Origin: Acidiferrobacterales bacterium
GTDB lineage: Bacteria > Pseudomonadota > Gammaproteobacteria > Acidiferrobacterales > SZUA-150
DNA length: 64,000 bases
Direction: 5' to 3'
NCBI GenBank assembly: GCA_947258385.1
Contig: CAMYII010000040.1
Location: 50,786 to 114,785, forward strand
A program made the position numbers and the translations under genes. This document shows, piece after piece, positions 25,468-33,697 of this stretch. The notes under the pieces were generated by a model. The model made no database searches, was not told where the DNA came from, and worked only from the letters and a program-made list of their open reading frames with translations. Each line of letters starts with the position of its first letter. Position 1 is the stretch's first letter.

Positions 25468-26127
25468 ATGACAACGTCGACCTTGCGGGCCATCCGCCGC
25501 CACCAGACAAACTTGCGCCGGTGTACGGCCTGCCGGGACATGGCCGGACCGCCTGTGACGGGCAATGCCGTGGCCTCGCCGGTGCTGCTGATCGGACAGG
25601 CCCCCGGGCCAAAGGAGATTGAAGTCCGACGGCCCTTTGCCTGGACCGCGGGCAAGACCCTGTTCGGCTGGTTTGAGCAGATCGGTCTCGATGAATCGCA
25701 CTTCCGGGAACGCGTCTACATGGCCGCGGTGTGCCGGTGCTTTCCCGGCAAGAAGCCCACCGGCGGCGACCGCGTACCCAACCCCGACGAGGTGGCGAGT
25801 TGCTCGTGCTGGTTGCAGGCGGAAATACGTCTGTTGAAACCCAAATTGATCCTGCCGGTGGGCAAGCTGGCGATCGCCCAACTCATGCCCGTTGACAGAC
25901 TCAACGATGTCGTCGGCAAAATCCACCGGCTCACGGCCTATGAGGTCACGGCCGACGTCGTTGCCCTGCCGCATCCTTCCGGCGCCTCCACCTGGCACCG
26001 CACCGGGCCGGGCCGGTCACTGCTTCGCAAAGCGTTGCGCATGATCCAAAACCACACAGCCTGGAAAGCCGTTTGCAACGGCTCGTACATTGGCCGGGCA
26101 AAAACCTCAGTAAATCCAGATCGGTGA
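25468..26127 (+). CDS. Uracil-DNA glycosylase superfamily protein, Fe-S type
   Basis: 219 residues. Motif 1 is GQAPGPKE (43-50) and motif 2 ALPHPSGAS (about 166-173), as in family 4/5-like glycosylases that excise uracil from DNA. An N-terminal CTAC (19, 22) and a later group (Cys88, Cys90, Cys111, Cys113) can supply the four ligands of a [4Fe-4S] cluster. The RRPFAWTAGKTLFGWFEQIGL segment is the usual second block. The C-terminal tail after residue 195 is extended and basic. Such proteins act in base-excision repair; activity on uracil is inferred. Confidence 0.85.
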   Translation: MTTSTLRAIRRHQTNLRRCTACRDMAGPPVTGNAVASPVLLIGQAPGPKEIEVRRPFAWTAGKTLFGWFEQIGLDESHFRERVYMAAVCRCFPGKKPTGGDRVPNPDEVASCSCWLQAEIRLLKPKLILPVGKLAIAQLMPVDRLNDVVGKIHRLTAYEVTADVVALPHPSGASTWHRTGPGRSLLRKALRMIQNHTAWKAVCNGSYIGRAKTSVNPDR

Positions 26128-26158
26128 GGAAATCGCTTCATTGTTGCGCCCATCGGCG

Positions 26159-26767
26159 TCATTGTTCTGTTTCCGGGTTCATCCTTATGAGCATTCTAGT
26201 TAAGGTATTGTCGCGCCTGACATAATGATGATAAGCCGCCGCGGCGACGTGGATCAGGATCAATACCCACACCAGGTAGCGGCCCGAACGCTTGTGGAAG
26301 AAATCGATATAAGACTCGAATTCCTCGAAATTCATACCGAGACCACGCACCACCAGTACCTGAAACAGGATGGTGTCTTCGAATTTCGGGACAGTAAAAA
26401 GCTTGAAAAACTCGACTGCCACGCCGGTACCAAGATAGCCGGTCAGCGGCATGGTGATCATGAAAAAGTAAAGCATGAAATGCCCGAGTCCCGCCAGATG
26501 ATGCTCCCACGGCTTCCCCGGAGGCGGCTCCGGCTTGTCATTCACTGCCGTCCAGATGACCCGCAGGATGACAAATACGCCAATCGTGATACCAAAAGAC
26601 AAATGCAGTTGCAGCGCGGTCCAGTTCTCCGGGGTCTCCTTCTCGGTGAACCAATGCCGGTAATAGACGGCGCAGTACCCGGCCAGAAACAGCAATGCGA
26701 TGGACCAATGCAGCCATCGCGCCACTGATCCGTAACCCGTTCTTGTATTTTTTATTGCGTTGCGCAT
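26159..26767 (-). CDS. Cytochrome b561 family protein
   Basis: 202 residues with four membrane helices: SIALLFLAGYCAVYYR, LHLSFGITIGVFVILRVIW, LGHFMLYFFMITMPLTGYLGTG and YLVWVLILIHVAAAAYHHYV. Two pairs of His in helices bind b-type hemes: the VARWLHW His at the start of helix 1, LHLSF, HHLAGLGHF, and LILIH/AYHHY. These proteins pass electrons between membrane quinol and periplasmic acceptors. The RWLHW start and a WEHHLAG loop are diagnostic. No partner gene is adjacent; the ribosome site is weak. Confidence 0.92.
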   Translation of the reverse strand: MRNAIKNTRTGYGSVARWLHWSIALLFLAGYCAVYYRHWFTEKETPENWTALQLHLSFGITIGVFVILRVIWTAVNDKPEPPPGKPWEHHLAGLGHFMLYFFMITMPLTGYLGTGVAVEFFKLFTVPKFEDTILFQVLVVRGLGMNFEEFESYIDFFHKRSGRYLVWVLILIHVAAAAYHHYVRRDNTLTRMLIRMNPETEQ

Positions 26768-26851
26768 CGCTACGGGTTCTCACAATATTCAGGCAATAAG
26801 GTGCGAAATATTTTTGCCGCCTGCAAGACAGCTCATCGCTGTGCGTAGGTT

Positions 26852-27808
26852 TTATGCGCCGATCCCGATAACGATCTTCCCCGCCGTCCTGCCTTCCTGG
26901 CTCAGGGCATGCGCGGTCGGGAGCTGGTCCAACAACAAAGCGCGATCGATAACCGGCCTGAGCTTTCCGTCCTCGACCAGGGCCTTGAGATATCGCAGAT
27001 CCTCGCCTTTGGACTTCACCATGACGAGTCTGACACGGCGCTTTGAGTACAAAGGCATCAAGAAGGCGCGGGCGATCAGCGCCGGATTCGGCAAGGTGCA
27101 GACATAAACGGCCTGCCGGGTCATGACCGGAACAAACGCCTTAAACGGCGACGTCGCGATCGCATCAAAGACCACGTCATACGGGCCGTCGGTCGTGAAA
27201 TCCGTTTGGCTCGTGTAATCGATCACCTTATCCGCGCCCAGACCCTTGACCATATCAATATTCTTGGCGCTGCATACCCCGGTGACATGGGCACGCATTG
27301 CCTTGGCGATCTGTACGGCATAATGGCCCACGCCCCCGGAGGCCCCGACGATAAGAATGCGTTGCCCCGAGGCGAGCCGCCCGTTATCACGCAGCGCCTG
27401 AAGCGCGGTCAATCCCGCCAGCGGTATGGCGGCCGCCTCCTGCTCGTTCAGGGTTGCGGGCATCAATGCCGCCGCTTTTTCCCCCACGACGGCATACTCG
27501 GCGCTGGCGCCGCCGGTCCTGCTGTCGAGCATGGCATAGATGCGCTCGCCCGGAGCGAAGCCCGTGACAGCAGATCCCACCTCGATCACCTCACCGGCCA
27601 GATCAAAGCCCGGTATCGACGGCATCTTCACCGGCATGATGAAACGGAAACTGCCGTTATGCAGTTTCCAGTCAACGGGGTTTACCGACGATGCGGCGAG
27701 CTTGACCAATACCTGGTCCGGGGAGGGGATCGGCCGGGGCACGTCGTTCAAGCTGAGCTGCTCGGGGCCACCGTAACGCTGGTACTGCATGGCTTTCATG
27801 GTAGACAT
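26852..27808 (-). CDS. NADP-dependent MDR oxidoreductase (quinone-oxidoreductase type)
   Basis: 318 residues from ATG 27808, set by AGGAGT upstream. The medium-chain dehydrogenase/reductase layout is clear. The N-terminal GroES-like domain starts MKAMQYQRYGGPEQLSL and has PGFDLAGEVIEVGSAV. The Rossmann domain shows ILIVGASGGVGHYAVQIAKAM (motif AxGGVG). Catalytic-zinc Cys and the structural zinc Cys cluster are absent, so it is a zinc-free quinone-reductase/enoyl-reductase type enzyme using NADPH. It lies 153 bases downstream of the YpsA-like gene, same strand. Confidence 0.92.
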   Translation of the reverse strand: MSTMKAMQYQRYGGPEQLSLNDVPRPIPSPDQVLVKLAASSVNPVDWKLHNGSFRFIMPVKMPSIPGFDLAGEVIEVGSAVTGFAPGERIYAMLDSRTGGASAEYAVVGEKAAALMPATLNEQEAAAIPLAGLTALQALRDNGRLASGQRILIVGASGGVGHYAVQIAKAMRAHVTGVCSAKNIDMVKGLGADKVIDYTSQTDFTTDGPYDVVFDAIATSPFKAFVPVMTRQAVYVCTLPNPALIARAFLMPLYSKRRVRLVMVKSKGEDLRYLKALVEDGKLRPVIDRALLLDQLPTAHALSQEGRTAGKIVIGIGA

Positions 27809-27961
27809 ACGAGTACTCCTGATGGTCGAGGCGTGCCTGTGGCACAACACGCTTGCGCGCCAGGCAGCGCAACACTGAAACAGGGCGGAACCGGATTCAC
27901 CGCCCGCGGCATCAGAGGCGATTGTCGCTGTTCCGGGACGTTGAATCTAATCTTTTGTCGT

Positions 27962-28438
27962 TCAATCCCCGGCAAACAGCTCGCGCAGGATCGCCGCGGC
28001 GCGCTGGTAAATGCCCGGGCGACCCGATTCCCGCGGCCCCGCCACATTCAGCACGCGCACATCATGCTCCCGCAGCCAGGCCAGAACGCGCTCCGCTTGA
28101 GGTTCCCTGCCGGCATCGAGCACCAGACAGGGCTTGCCGAGCCTTCCGGCCAGCACCGCCGTCAAACGCGTGCCGCCGTCGAGCGGGCCGGAGCTGATGA
28201 TCAGCGTGGCATCGGCATCGCGTACGTTCCATTCCGTGCGCAGCGCGTAGTTTCCGCTTCCTGTTTCCGTCAACGGATAGCGGGCCGGGATGACGCCGTC
28301 TTCCGCCCGTCGCCCTTGCGGACACCACCCGCCGCAGGGCATGCCCAGCGCCAGTGCCACGTCGAGCGCGGCACGATCTACGCCGGTCTGCCCGCCTGAA
28401 ACGATCTTTTTGATCATCAATGCCATATCATAAGCCAT
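27962..28438 (-). CDS. Putative molybdenum carrier / YpsA-like Rossmann protein
   Basis: About 159 residues. The start is uncertain among ATG 28438, 28426 and 28417; the shortest gives the typical MIKKIVSGGQTGVDRAALD. The GGQTGVDRAALDVAL loop, GWCPQGRRAEDG, ARYPLTETGSGNYALRTEWNVRDADATLII and GTRLTAVLAGRLGKPCLVLD are the hallmark blocks of the putative molybdenum-carrier family, which has a DprA/LOG-like nucleotide-binding fold. No molybdenum genes are near. It shares a strand with the oxidoreductase downstream. Biochemical role unproven. Confidence 0.88.
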   Translation of the reverse strand: MAYDMALMIKKIVSGGQTGVDRAALDVALALGMPCGGWCPQGRRAEDGVIPARYPLTETGSGNYALRTEWNVRDADATLIISSGPLDGGTRLTAVLAGRLGKPCLVLDAGREPQAERVLAWLREHDVRVLNVAGPRESGRPGIYQRAAAILRELFAGD

Positions 28439-28461
28439 GGTCAATAGCGAGCCGGCGCCGC

Positions 28462-29665
28462 CTAGTTACTGACCTCCCTCAAACGGGCGCAATAACCCCC
28501 GGCAACCAACGCGACCATGGCCAACGCGAGAATAATAGATCTGACATCGAATAAATCACCGATCGCACCGATTACCCCGCCGGCCAGCATGGCGGCGCCG
28601 ATCACGGTGTTGCTCACGGCAATATAAGTCGCGCGCGTTGCCGTGGTGGCCATGTCGACGAGATAAACCTTGCGTCCCAGGCGTACGCCGCCGTGGGCGA
28701 CGGTCAACACAAGAATGAACCCGGCGTAGGTATAGGCATTGTGCATCAGCGGCACGTCCAGACTCAGCAGCGCCCAGAGCACGATCCCCGTCAATCCCGC
28801 CAGCACCGCGGCAAGCGTCATCACCAGGCGGCTCGAGCGGTCGCTGAGCCGGCCCCATACCGGCGCGCTCACGCTTCCCGCCAATCCGTTGGCGATGATC
28901 AGCAGGCCCAGACCGCTCAGCGCGCCGCCAGTCTCCCGCTCGGCGAGCATGACGTAAAACGGCGGGGCCAGCGCGATCCCGAGCAGCAAGGCGCGCGCCG
29001 CGACAAACTGGCGAAAATTGGGATCCGTACGCAACACCCCGAGGCTTGCGATGGCCGCGGTCAGCGCGTTGCCGCCGCCTTCGGTTGCGCTGAATATAGA
29101 ATCTAATCCCAAGCGTCGCCAATCCCGCCGCCGCCGCGCTGTATCCCATCAGCGTGCCCCGCCGGGTTTTGGACACGGTCTTGCCGAGCACATCCTTCGC
29201 TGATACCGAGCACATTCCGCGGGCAAGGCTGAACAAGGCAAGTAGCCCCAGCACCGCCCATCCCGCCGGGGCACCTGTGAGGGTCAGTGCCACCAGGGCC
29301 ATGGCAAACATGGCGACGGCCTGCAGTACGCTGCCGGCAATCCACACACCCTTGCGCTTCGGCAGTTGCCGGATATAGGCCGCCACCAGCAATTGCGGCA
29401 GCAACGCACCGGATTCACGGATGGGTACCAGGAAACCCGTTAATGTCGCCGGCGCGCCGAGCGCGCTCAGCAACCAGGGCAGGATCAGCTTCGCGCTGGC
29501 CAGCTCATCACCAATCTTGGTGAAAAAATTGGCGAGCAGATAGGCAAAGAAGTTGGTCGGCTGATCCTTGCAGGCCTCCTCGGGGATGTCTTTGCAGACC
29601 CGCGCGTCTTCCTCGCCGGTTACCAGCTCGTAGAAGCTCTCGATCGCAGCTTTTCTCGCGGTCAT
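28462..29665 (-). pseudogene. MFS transporter split by a frameshift
   Basis: Two overlapping minus-strand frames together make one major-facilitator protein of about 400 residues. The first (ATG 29665) gives TARKAAIESFYELVTGEE, LANFFTKIGDELASAKLILPWLLSALG, VPIRESGALLPQLL and SLARGMCSVSAKDVLGKTVSKTRRGTLMGYSAAAAGLATLG. At about 29105-29115 the homology passes to the other frame, LGLDSIFSATEGGGNALTAAIASLG, then RQFVAARALLLGIALAPPFYVMLAER and further membrane helices to the stop at 28462. A one-base change restores a single reading frame. Either the gene is broken or the base is a sequence error. Confidence 0.78.
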
Positions 29666-29844
29666 CAACACCCCGGCACAGCAACATTCACGCTAACCAT
29701 CACAACCCCGTGTCCGTCTGCCTGACTCTCAACCGCGATCAGAACCGGCTCTTGATATCATCGAGCGAAACAGCGGATGAGGACGCGGTACCATATATAA
29801 AGGATAACACTGGGTAACGCTGATGAGATCCGAGGACCATCAGA

Positions 29845-30444
29845 CTAAGCCGGCTTATCGGCGACGATCCAGCCCGCCCATTGCATAAACTGGTCGGCCG
29901 CCAACACCTCGAACCCCTGTTCGACCAGCGCGTCACGGAACTGGCTCAGATCAAAGCGGTCCTCCTGCGGGTGCTCGAACAGGAGTCTCGCGAGCCTCAT
30001 TGAAATCAGCTTGGCCAGGATCTCCTCGGCATAGAACCGGCCGCCCGGTTTTAACACACGATAAACTTCACGCAGCGCGTCCCGCCAGTTGGGGACATGA
30101 TGAATGATGAAAAAATCAAACACAGCGGTATAGCTCTCATCCGCGACCGGGATCCTGGTCACATCGCCCTGCCACAGCCGGACCCGGTCGCCGCGCGCCG
30201 ACAAGCGCCTGCGTGCTCGCATGATCATATCGGGGTCCAGATCAAAGGCATCGACCCGTTCGGCGCCGAACACATCGAGAATCAGGCCCACACCGCCGCC
30301 CGATCCACAACCGATCTCCAGCGCGCTGCCCTCATTGGGAATCCGGCCACCCATTTTGAGCAGGCGCCGGGCCTCGACGTAACGTTGAAACGCAACCCTG
30401 GCCGGGTTATTGACGACCGCTTTCTCAATACGGTTCAACAACAT
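29845..30444 (-). CDS. Class I SAM-dependent methyltransferase
   Basis: 199 residues from ATG 30444, supported by GGGGAG 6 bases upstream. Motif I ALEIGCGSGGGVGLIL, motif II RVDAFDLDPDMI, motif III-like VRLWQGDVTRIPV and YTAVFDFFIIHHVPNWRDALREVYRVLKPGGRFYAEEIL define a UbiE-like small-molecule methyltransferase. The C-terminal FRDALVEQGFEVLAADQFM is a substrate-side region. It is cytosolic; the substrate is unknown. It ends 171 bases from the start of the broken MFS gene. Confidence 0.9.
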   Translation of the reverse strand: MLLNRIEKAVVNNPARVAFQRYVEARRLLKMGGRIPNEGSALEIGCGSGGGVGLILDVFGAERVDAFDLDPDMIMRARRRLSARGDRVRLWQGDVTRIPVADESYTAVFDFFIIHHVPNWRDALREVYRVLKPGGRFYAEEILAKLISMRLARLLFEHPQEDRFDLSQFRDALVEQGFEVLAADQFMQWAGWIVADKPA

Positions 30445-30510
30445 TATTGTCTCCCCGCCCTGAATCGGCAAAGGTGTCGCGAGACTTGCGATCGCATCCG
30501 GCCTGGCGGA

Positions 30511-30750
30511 TCAGTCCAGCCAGTCGATGAGATAGTAAAGCCGCAGTCCTTCGGAAGAACGGGAGGGCCCGACCACCTTTGCGGGATAAAGCTTTTTCTC
30601 AGGATTTGCGCCGTCTCTCGCTGCCTGTTCGCTCTCGACCAGGCGCACGCAGTCTTCCGGAAAGCGGCCCCGCTGCCTTCTCGGCACATAGATTATCGCA
30701 AAATGCTCTTCGACAACCTTGGTGTCCGGGTCCAGGTAGATACCTTTCAT
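30511..30750 (-). CDS. Small hypothetical protein
   Basis: 79 residues from ATG 30750 (an earlier frame start at 30780 is less likely). It reads MKGIYLDPDTKVVEEHFAIIYVPRRQRG and ends RLYYLIDWLD, a compact alpha-beta protein without a signal peptide or Cys pair. No strong ribosome site. It lies between the methyltransferase and creatininase genes, same strand. Function not recognised. Confidence 0.55.
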   Translation of the reverse strand: MKGIYLDPDTKVVEEHFAIIYVPRRQRGRFPEDCVRLVESEQAARDGANPEKKLYPAKVVGPSRSSEGLRLYYLIDWLD

Positions 30751-30829
30751 GGAATACGATCCGCGGCAGCGCTGAAACAAGATGATAATCCATTATCACA
30801 TCCAACCATGCGGGCAACAAGCCGGGGGC

Positions 30830-31579
30830 TTATCCGGCGGCGATGAAGGCCTGGTAATCCCTTGTGATGTCCTCGATCGCCGCGAGATAAAGCCTTTCAC
30901 CGGCTTCAATACTGGCGAGCGATGGGTCCGAGCCAATGCGACCGTCCGGGAACCGCCTGCGAAAATCCTCGGCATCGTGAAATCCGCCGCCGGGCGCGAT
31001 CCTCGGTTCCATCTCCACGTGCTTGACAGAACCCGGATGCGCAAAAAAACTGAGCGAGACTTCCGAAGGCGTGGCATGGCTGCCTTCAGCGTCGCCGAAC
31101 AACTGCCGTGACAGCTTCTTGATGCCGCGCGTCGTCCACCAGTTCATGAGCTTGCAGCGCAAGGGGCCGCGGGCGGCACCTGATGAGCCCAGACCCGCCT
31201 CGGCATGGACTTCGGCAAAGGCGGCGTTCACGGTCTCGGTATTCCCGCCATGGCCGTTCAGAAAATAAAGATGGGTGAAGCCGTGCCGGGTAAGCGACAG
31301 CACAACGTCCTTGACCAGCGCGAGCAGGGTAGAGGGACGCAGGGCAATGGTTCCGGGAAAGGCCAGGTGATGTTGCGCCATACCGATATTGAGGGTCGGG
31401 CCCACCATGACGTCCATCTTCTCGCCAACGCCGCGGGCGATGGTCTCCGGGCACATGGCATCGGTGCCGATCAGGCCGTTGGGGCCGTGCTGCTCGGTGG
31501 AGCCGATGGGCACAATAATTCCGGTGGAACGTTGCAGATAGGCCTCAACCTCCGGCCAGGTACTGTGCTGCAACAGCAT
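30830..31579 (-). CDS. Creatininase-family amidohydrolase
   Basis: 249 residues. Conserved blocks of the creatininase family: IIVPIGSTEQHGPNGLIGTDAMCPETIARGVGE (Glu and His ligands), NIGMAQHHLAFPGTIALRP, FTHLYFLNGHGGNTETVNAA (the NGHGGN metal and catalytic loop), GSHATPSEVSL. The family cleaves cyclic amide or formamide bonds with a dinuclear metal centre, as in creatinine hydrolysis and flavin or mycofactocin steps. No mycofactocin genes are near. The gene starts close to the multicopper oxidase remnant on the other strand. Confidence 0.93.
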   Translation of the reverse strand: MLLQHSTWPEVEAYLQRSTGIIVPIGSTEQHGPNGLIGTDAMCPETIARGVGEKMDVMVGPTLNIGMAQHHLAFPGTIALRPSTLLALVKDVVLSLTRHGFTHLYFLNGHGGNTETVNAAFAEVHAEAGLGSSGAARGPLRCKLMNWWTTRGIKKLSRQLFGDAEGSHATPSEVSLSFFAHPGSVKHVEMEPRIAPGGGFHDAEDFRRRFPDGRIGSDPSLASIEAGERLYLAAIEDITRDYQAFIAAG

Positions 31580-31618
31580 AACATGCTCCCAGGCTGTGAT
31601 GTGTCACGGCCAAGTCTA

Positions 31619-31897
31619 ACGTCAGATGCTCACCCCATCCACCTGCATCTGGTGCAGTTTCAGATCGTGGGGCGCGAGGTGTTCAATCCCGCGGCCGGGG
31701 TGCCCGGCACCGTGTACGGACCGGCGCCAGGGGAGACCGGTCTTAAAGACACGGTCATCGCCTACCCCGGTGAGATCACCCGCATCCGCGCCAGGTTCGA
31801 CATCGCCGGCCCCTACGTCTGGCATTGCCATATCCTGGAGCACGAAGACAGCGAAATGATGCGACCGTACTATGTCGGGCCGAAGCCCAAGCTCTAG
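31619..31897 (+). pseudogene. Multicopper oxidase, C-terminal fragment
   Basis: About 92 codons read TSDAHPIHLHLVQFQIVGREVF and later GPYVWHCHILEHEDSEMMRPYYV. These are the type 1/type 3 copper motifs HPIHLH and HCHxxEHED of the third cupredoxin domain of a multicopper oxidase. The same frame upstream is only the antisense of the creatininase gene, and the first two domains and a start codon are missing. It appears to be the tail of a deleted oxidase. A hairpin follows at 31927-31946. Confidence 0.82.
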
Positions 31898-31926
31898 GAA
31901 CCAACTCACCGCAAGACAGAAACGCC

Positions 31927-31946
31927 GGGGCCGCTTGAGCGGCCCC
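31927..31946 (+). terminator. Hairpin after multicopper oxidase remnant
   Basis: Stem GGGGCCGC, loop TTGA, stem GCGGCCCC, extended by flanking CC/GG. There is no T-run after it, so it may be a weak or factor-dependent terminator left from the intact oxidase gene. Confidence 0.5.
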
Positions 31947-32202
31947 CGGTAGCGTGACCGAAATCCGCGGACTGACAGTAACCTGCATCAACCGGCGCCA
32001 CCGCCTCCGGCTTGGCAAACACCCGAAACAACCCGAATGCACAGCTCTTGAGCACTAAAACGGTAAAACCGCTGATTTCTGGGCATGTCACCGCACGTCT
32101 TGAGCAAAATTGCATCACCCGCTGGACGCGGAAATGTGTTATAGTTAAGCGCTAGTTCTATCAGTGCTATCTTCCTGTCCCGCTCCCGTCTCTGTAGGCT
32201 TC
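31947..32202. other. Non-coding stretch
   Basis: Short frames only; nothing with a ribosome site or recognisable motif. Confidence 0.4.
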
Positions 32203-32448
32203 TCATTGACCCGGGTGCAGGGGCCGCATGTATACAATGACTTCGCCATCAATGACACATCTGGCCCAGCCTTTATTGAAGATGCTCCGAGGCCCGCATC
32301 TGACATTACCGGCCCGCCAAATGTTATGTAAGCCGGGAGATGCGACGGCGAGGATAGTCAACTGATTGCCGTAGACGAGCTCGCCAACCAGACCACAATC
32401 GGCGATCAAAAGATTAATGAAGATCGAATCGTTGCGGATTAGAACCAT
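32203..32448 (-). CDS. Possible small protein (uncertain)
   Basis: An 81-codon frame reading MVLIRNDSIFINLLIADCGLV, then ELVYGNQLTILAVASPG, and ending IDGEVIVYMRPLHPG. Codon use and residue composition look natural rather than like an antisense shadow, and no plus-strand gene overlaps it. The ribosome site (GGCGAGC) is poor. Function not recognised. Confidence 0.35.
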   Translation of the reverse strand: MVLIRNDSIFINLLIADCGLVGELVYGNQLTILAVASPGLHNIWRAGNVRCGPRSIFNKGWARCVIDGEVIVYMRPLHPGQ

Positions 32449-32549
32449 CCGCTCGCCGGCCCAGACGCTGCCGTTTCAGGCATGCATCGCATCCTTGCGG
32501 TCGAGAGGGCCAACGACAGCGGATCTATTATGATAGTCAGGAGAACACA

Positions 32550-32786
32550 TTGAGCAAAGATGAAACATCGGTCGTATATCTGAAGGGCAGCTTCAGACAA
32601 ACCTGCGGCTACTGTGGCTGCATATTCAGTGTCGAAGTACCGGGCAGAATCCGCAACGAAGGCCCGGAAAATTACTGCTGCCCGGAATGCAATAAGCGGT
32701 TTCCGGTCAAGGCGGCGGATAAGCCCAGGGTCACGTTGATTCATGGACGCGCTGATGGTCTGAAAAAGAAATACAGCAACGACTGA
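32550..32786 (+). CDS. Small zinc-ribbon protein, TTG start
   Basis: 78 residues. The start is TTG 32550, decided by AGGAG at 32540-32544 with 5-base spacing; no ATG fits. Two knuckles, CGYCGC (about residues 19-24) and CCPEC (43-47), make a zinc ribbon in the middle of an otherwise polar protein ending LKKKYSND. It is probably a cytosolic nucleic-acid or protein-binding module. No neighbour suggests a partner. Confidence 0.72.
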   Translation: MSKDETSVVYLKGSFRQTCGYCGCIFSVEVPGRIRNEGPENYCCPECNKRFPVKAADKPRVTLIHGRADGLKKKYSND

Positions 32787-32938
32787 GGACGAGGCGCGAA
32801 CGGGGATGGACATTAGAGATACGATGCACCGGCGGGTGACCAGAATAGAGCCCAACCTCGCCTTGGATCAAGGCCTGTCTCAAGACCGGATTATTTATGA
32901 CGGCCGATCTGACATGCAATCACCAGCGGGCGGCCCGC

Positions 32939-33223
32939 TTACCATCTGCGCTTTGGCCTTGATTGGCCCCCGCGCCCGCCTTTTGGCTGCGCGAGGTTTA
33001 CCTTCAGCGGTCGTCCGCTGACATCCTTGCCGTCTAGCGCCTTGATGGCAGCCTCAGCCTCCTGCTGATCCATTTCGACAAAACCAAAGCCACGCGGCCT
33101 GCCGGTTTCACGATCTGTAATCAAATTCACCGAATGCACCGTCCCATAGTCGGAAAACAGGCGGCGTACGTCGTCTTCTGAAGTATCAAACGATAAGTTG
33201 CCAACAAAGATCGATTTTTGCAT
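32939..33223 (-). CDS. RRM-type RNA-binding protein
   Basis: 94 residues, one RNA-recognition motif. RNP2 is SIFVGNLSF (residues 4-12) and RNP1 is RGFGFVEM (about 44-51), with the aromatic residues that stack on RNA. The tail GGRGGQSRPKRRW is a short RGG/basic extension. Such single-RRM proteins are often cold-induced RNA chaperones. GAGG serves as ribosome site before ATG 33223. Confidence 0.95.
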   Translation of the reverse strand: MQKSIFVGNLSFDTSEDDVRRLFSDYGTVHSVNLITDRETGRPRGFGFVEMDQQEAEAAIKALDGKDVSGRPLKVNLAQPKGGRGGQSRPKRRW

Positions 33224-33697
33224 TGACGAAGGGCCTCATTGAGGTACTTAGAAACATTCTCACCGCTCGGCGCGATTTGCCTGAGGCGGCAGGAATTCCG
33301 ATCATGCCGATTTCACCGGCACAGGCAGTATACGCCCAAAATGTCCGGCTGTATCTCTATATTTTTGCTCGTCCGGACCTCTGCAAACTCATACAAGGAC
33401 TGGATCTGCACGTCGGTTAAACCGGGATCAATCAACCCCTCCCTTTTATCTTGAGCTCGAAGGAGGGACGACGGCACCGTACTTGACAGCTGCCAGCAAC
33501 AGATCTTTCCTTATCTTGTTTGGGTCGCCCGAACGACCTTCTGACACCGCTTGTCAAGCCCGCGATTCAGACCAAAGCAGGGCCCGGTCGCTGTGTCAAG
33601 CCCCTGTTTTTGCTGCCGTTGATCGATGGGCTTTACGTGGATGGGCGGCTGTACTAGGGTTGAGTAACCCGGCTAACCGTGAGGGGATACCAAATCA
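33224..33697. other. Non-coding stretch with a short open frame
   Basis: The leader of the RRM gene on the minus strand and of the radical SAM gene on the plus strand. A minus frame of about 50 codons (ending PDILGVYCLCR near 33290) has no good start and I do not call it. No known riboswitch motif. Confidence 0.4.

Noticed and set aside
33270-33460. Minus-strand frame of about 50 codons ending PDILGVYCLCR
   Set aside because: No ATG or well-placed ribosome site, and no plausible family; not called.
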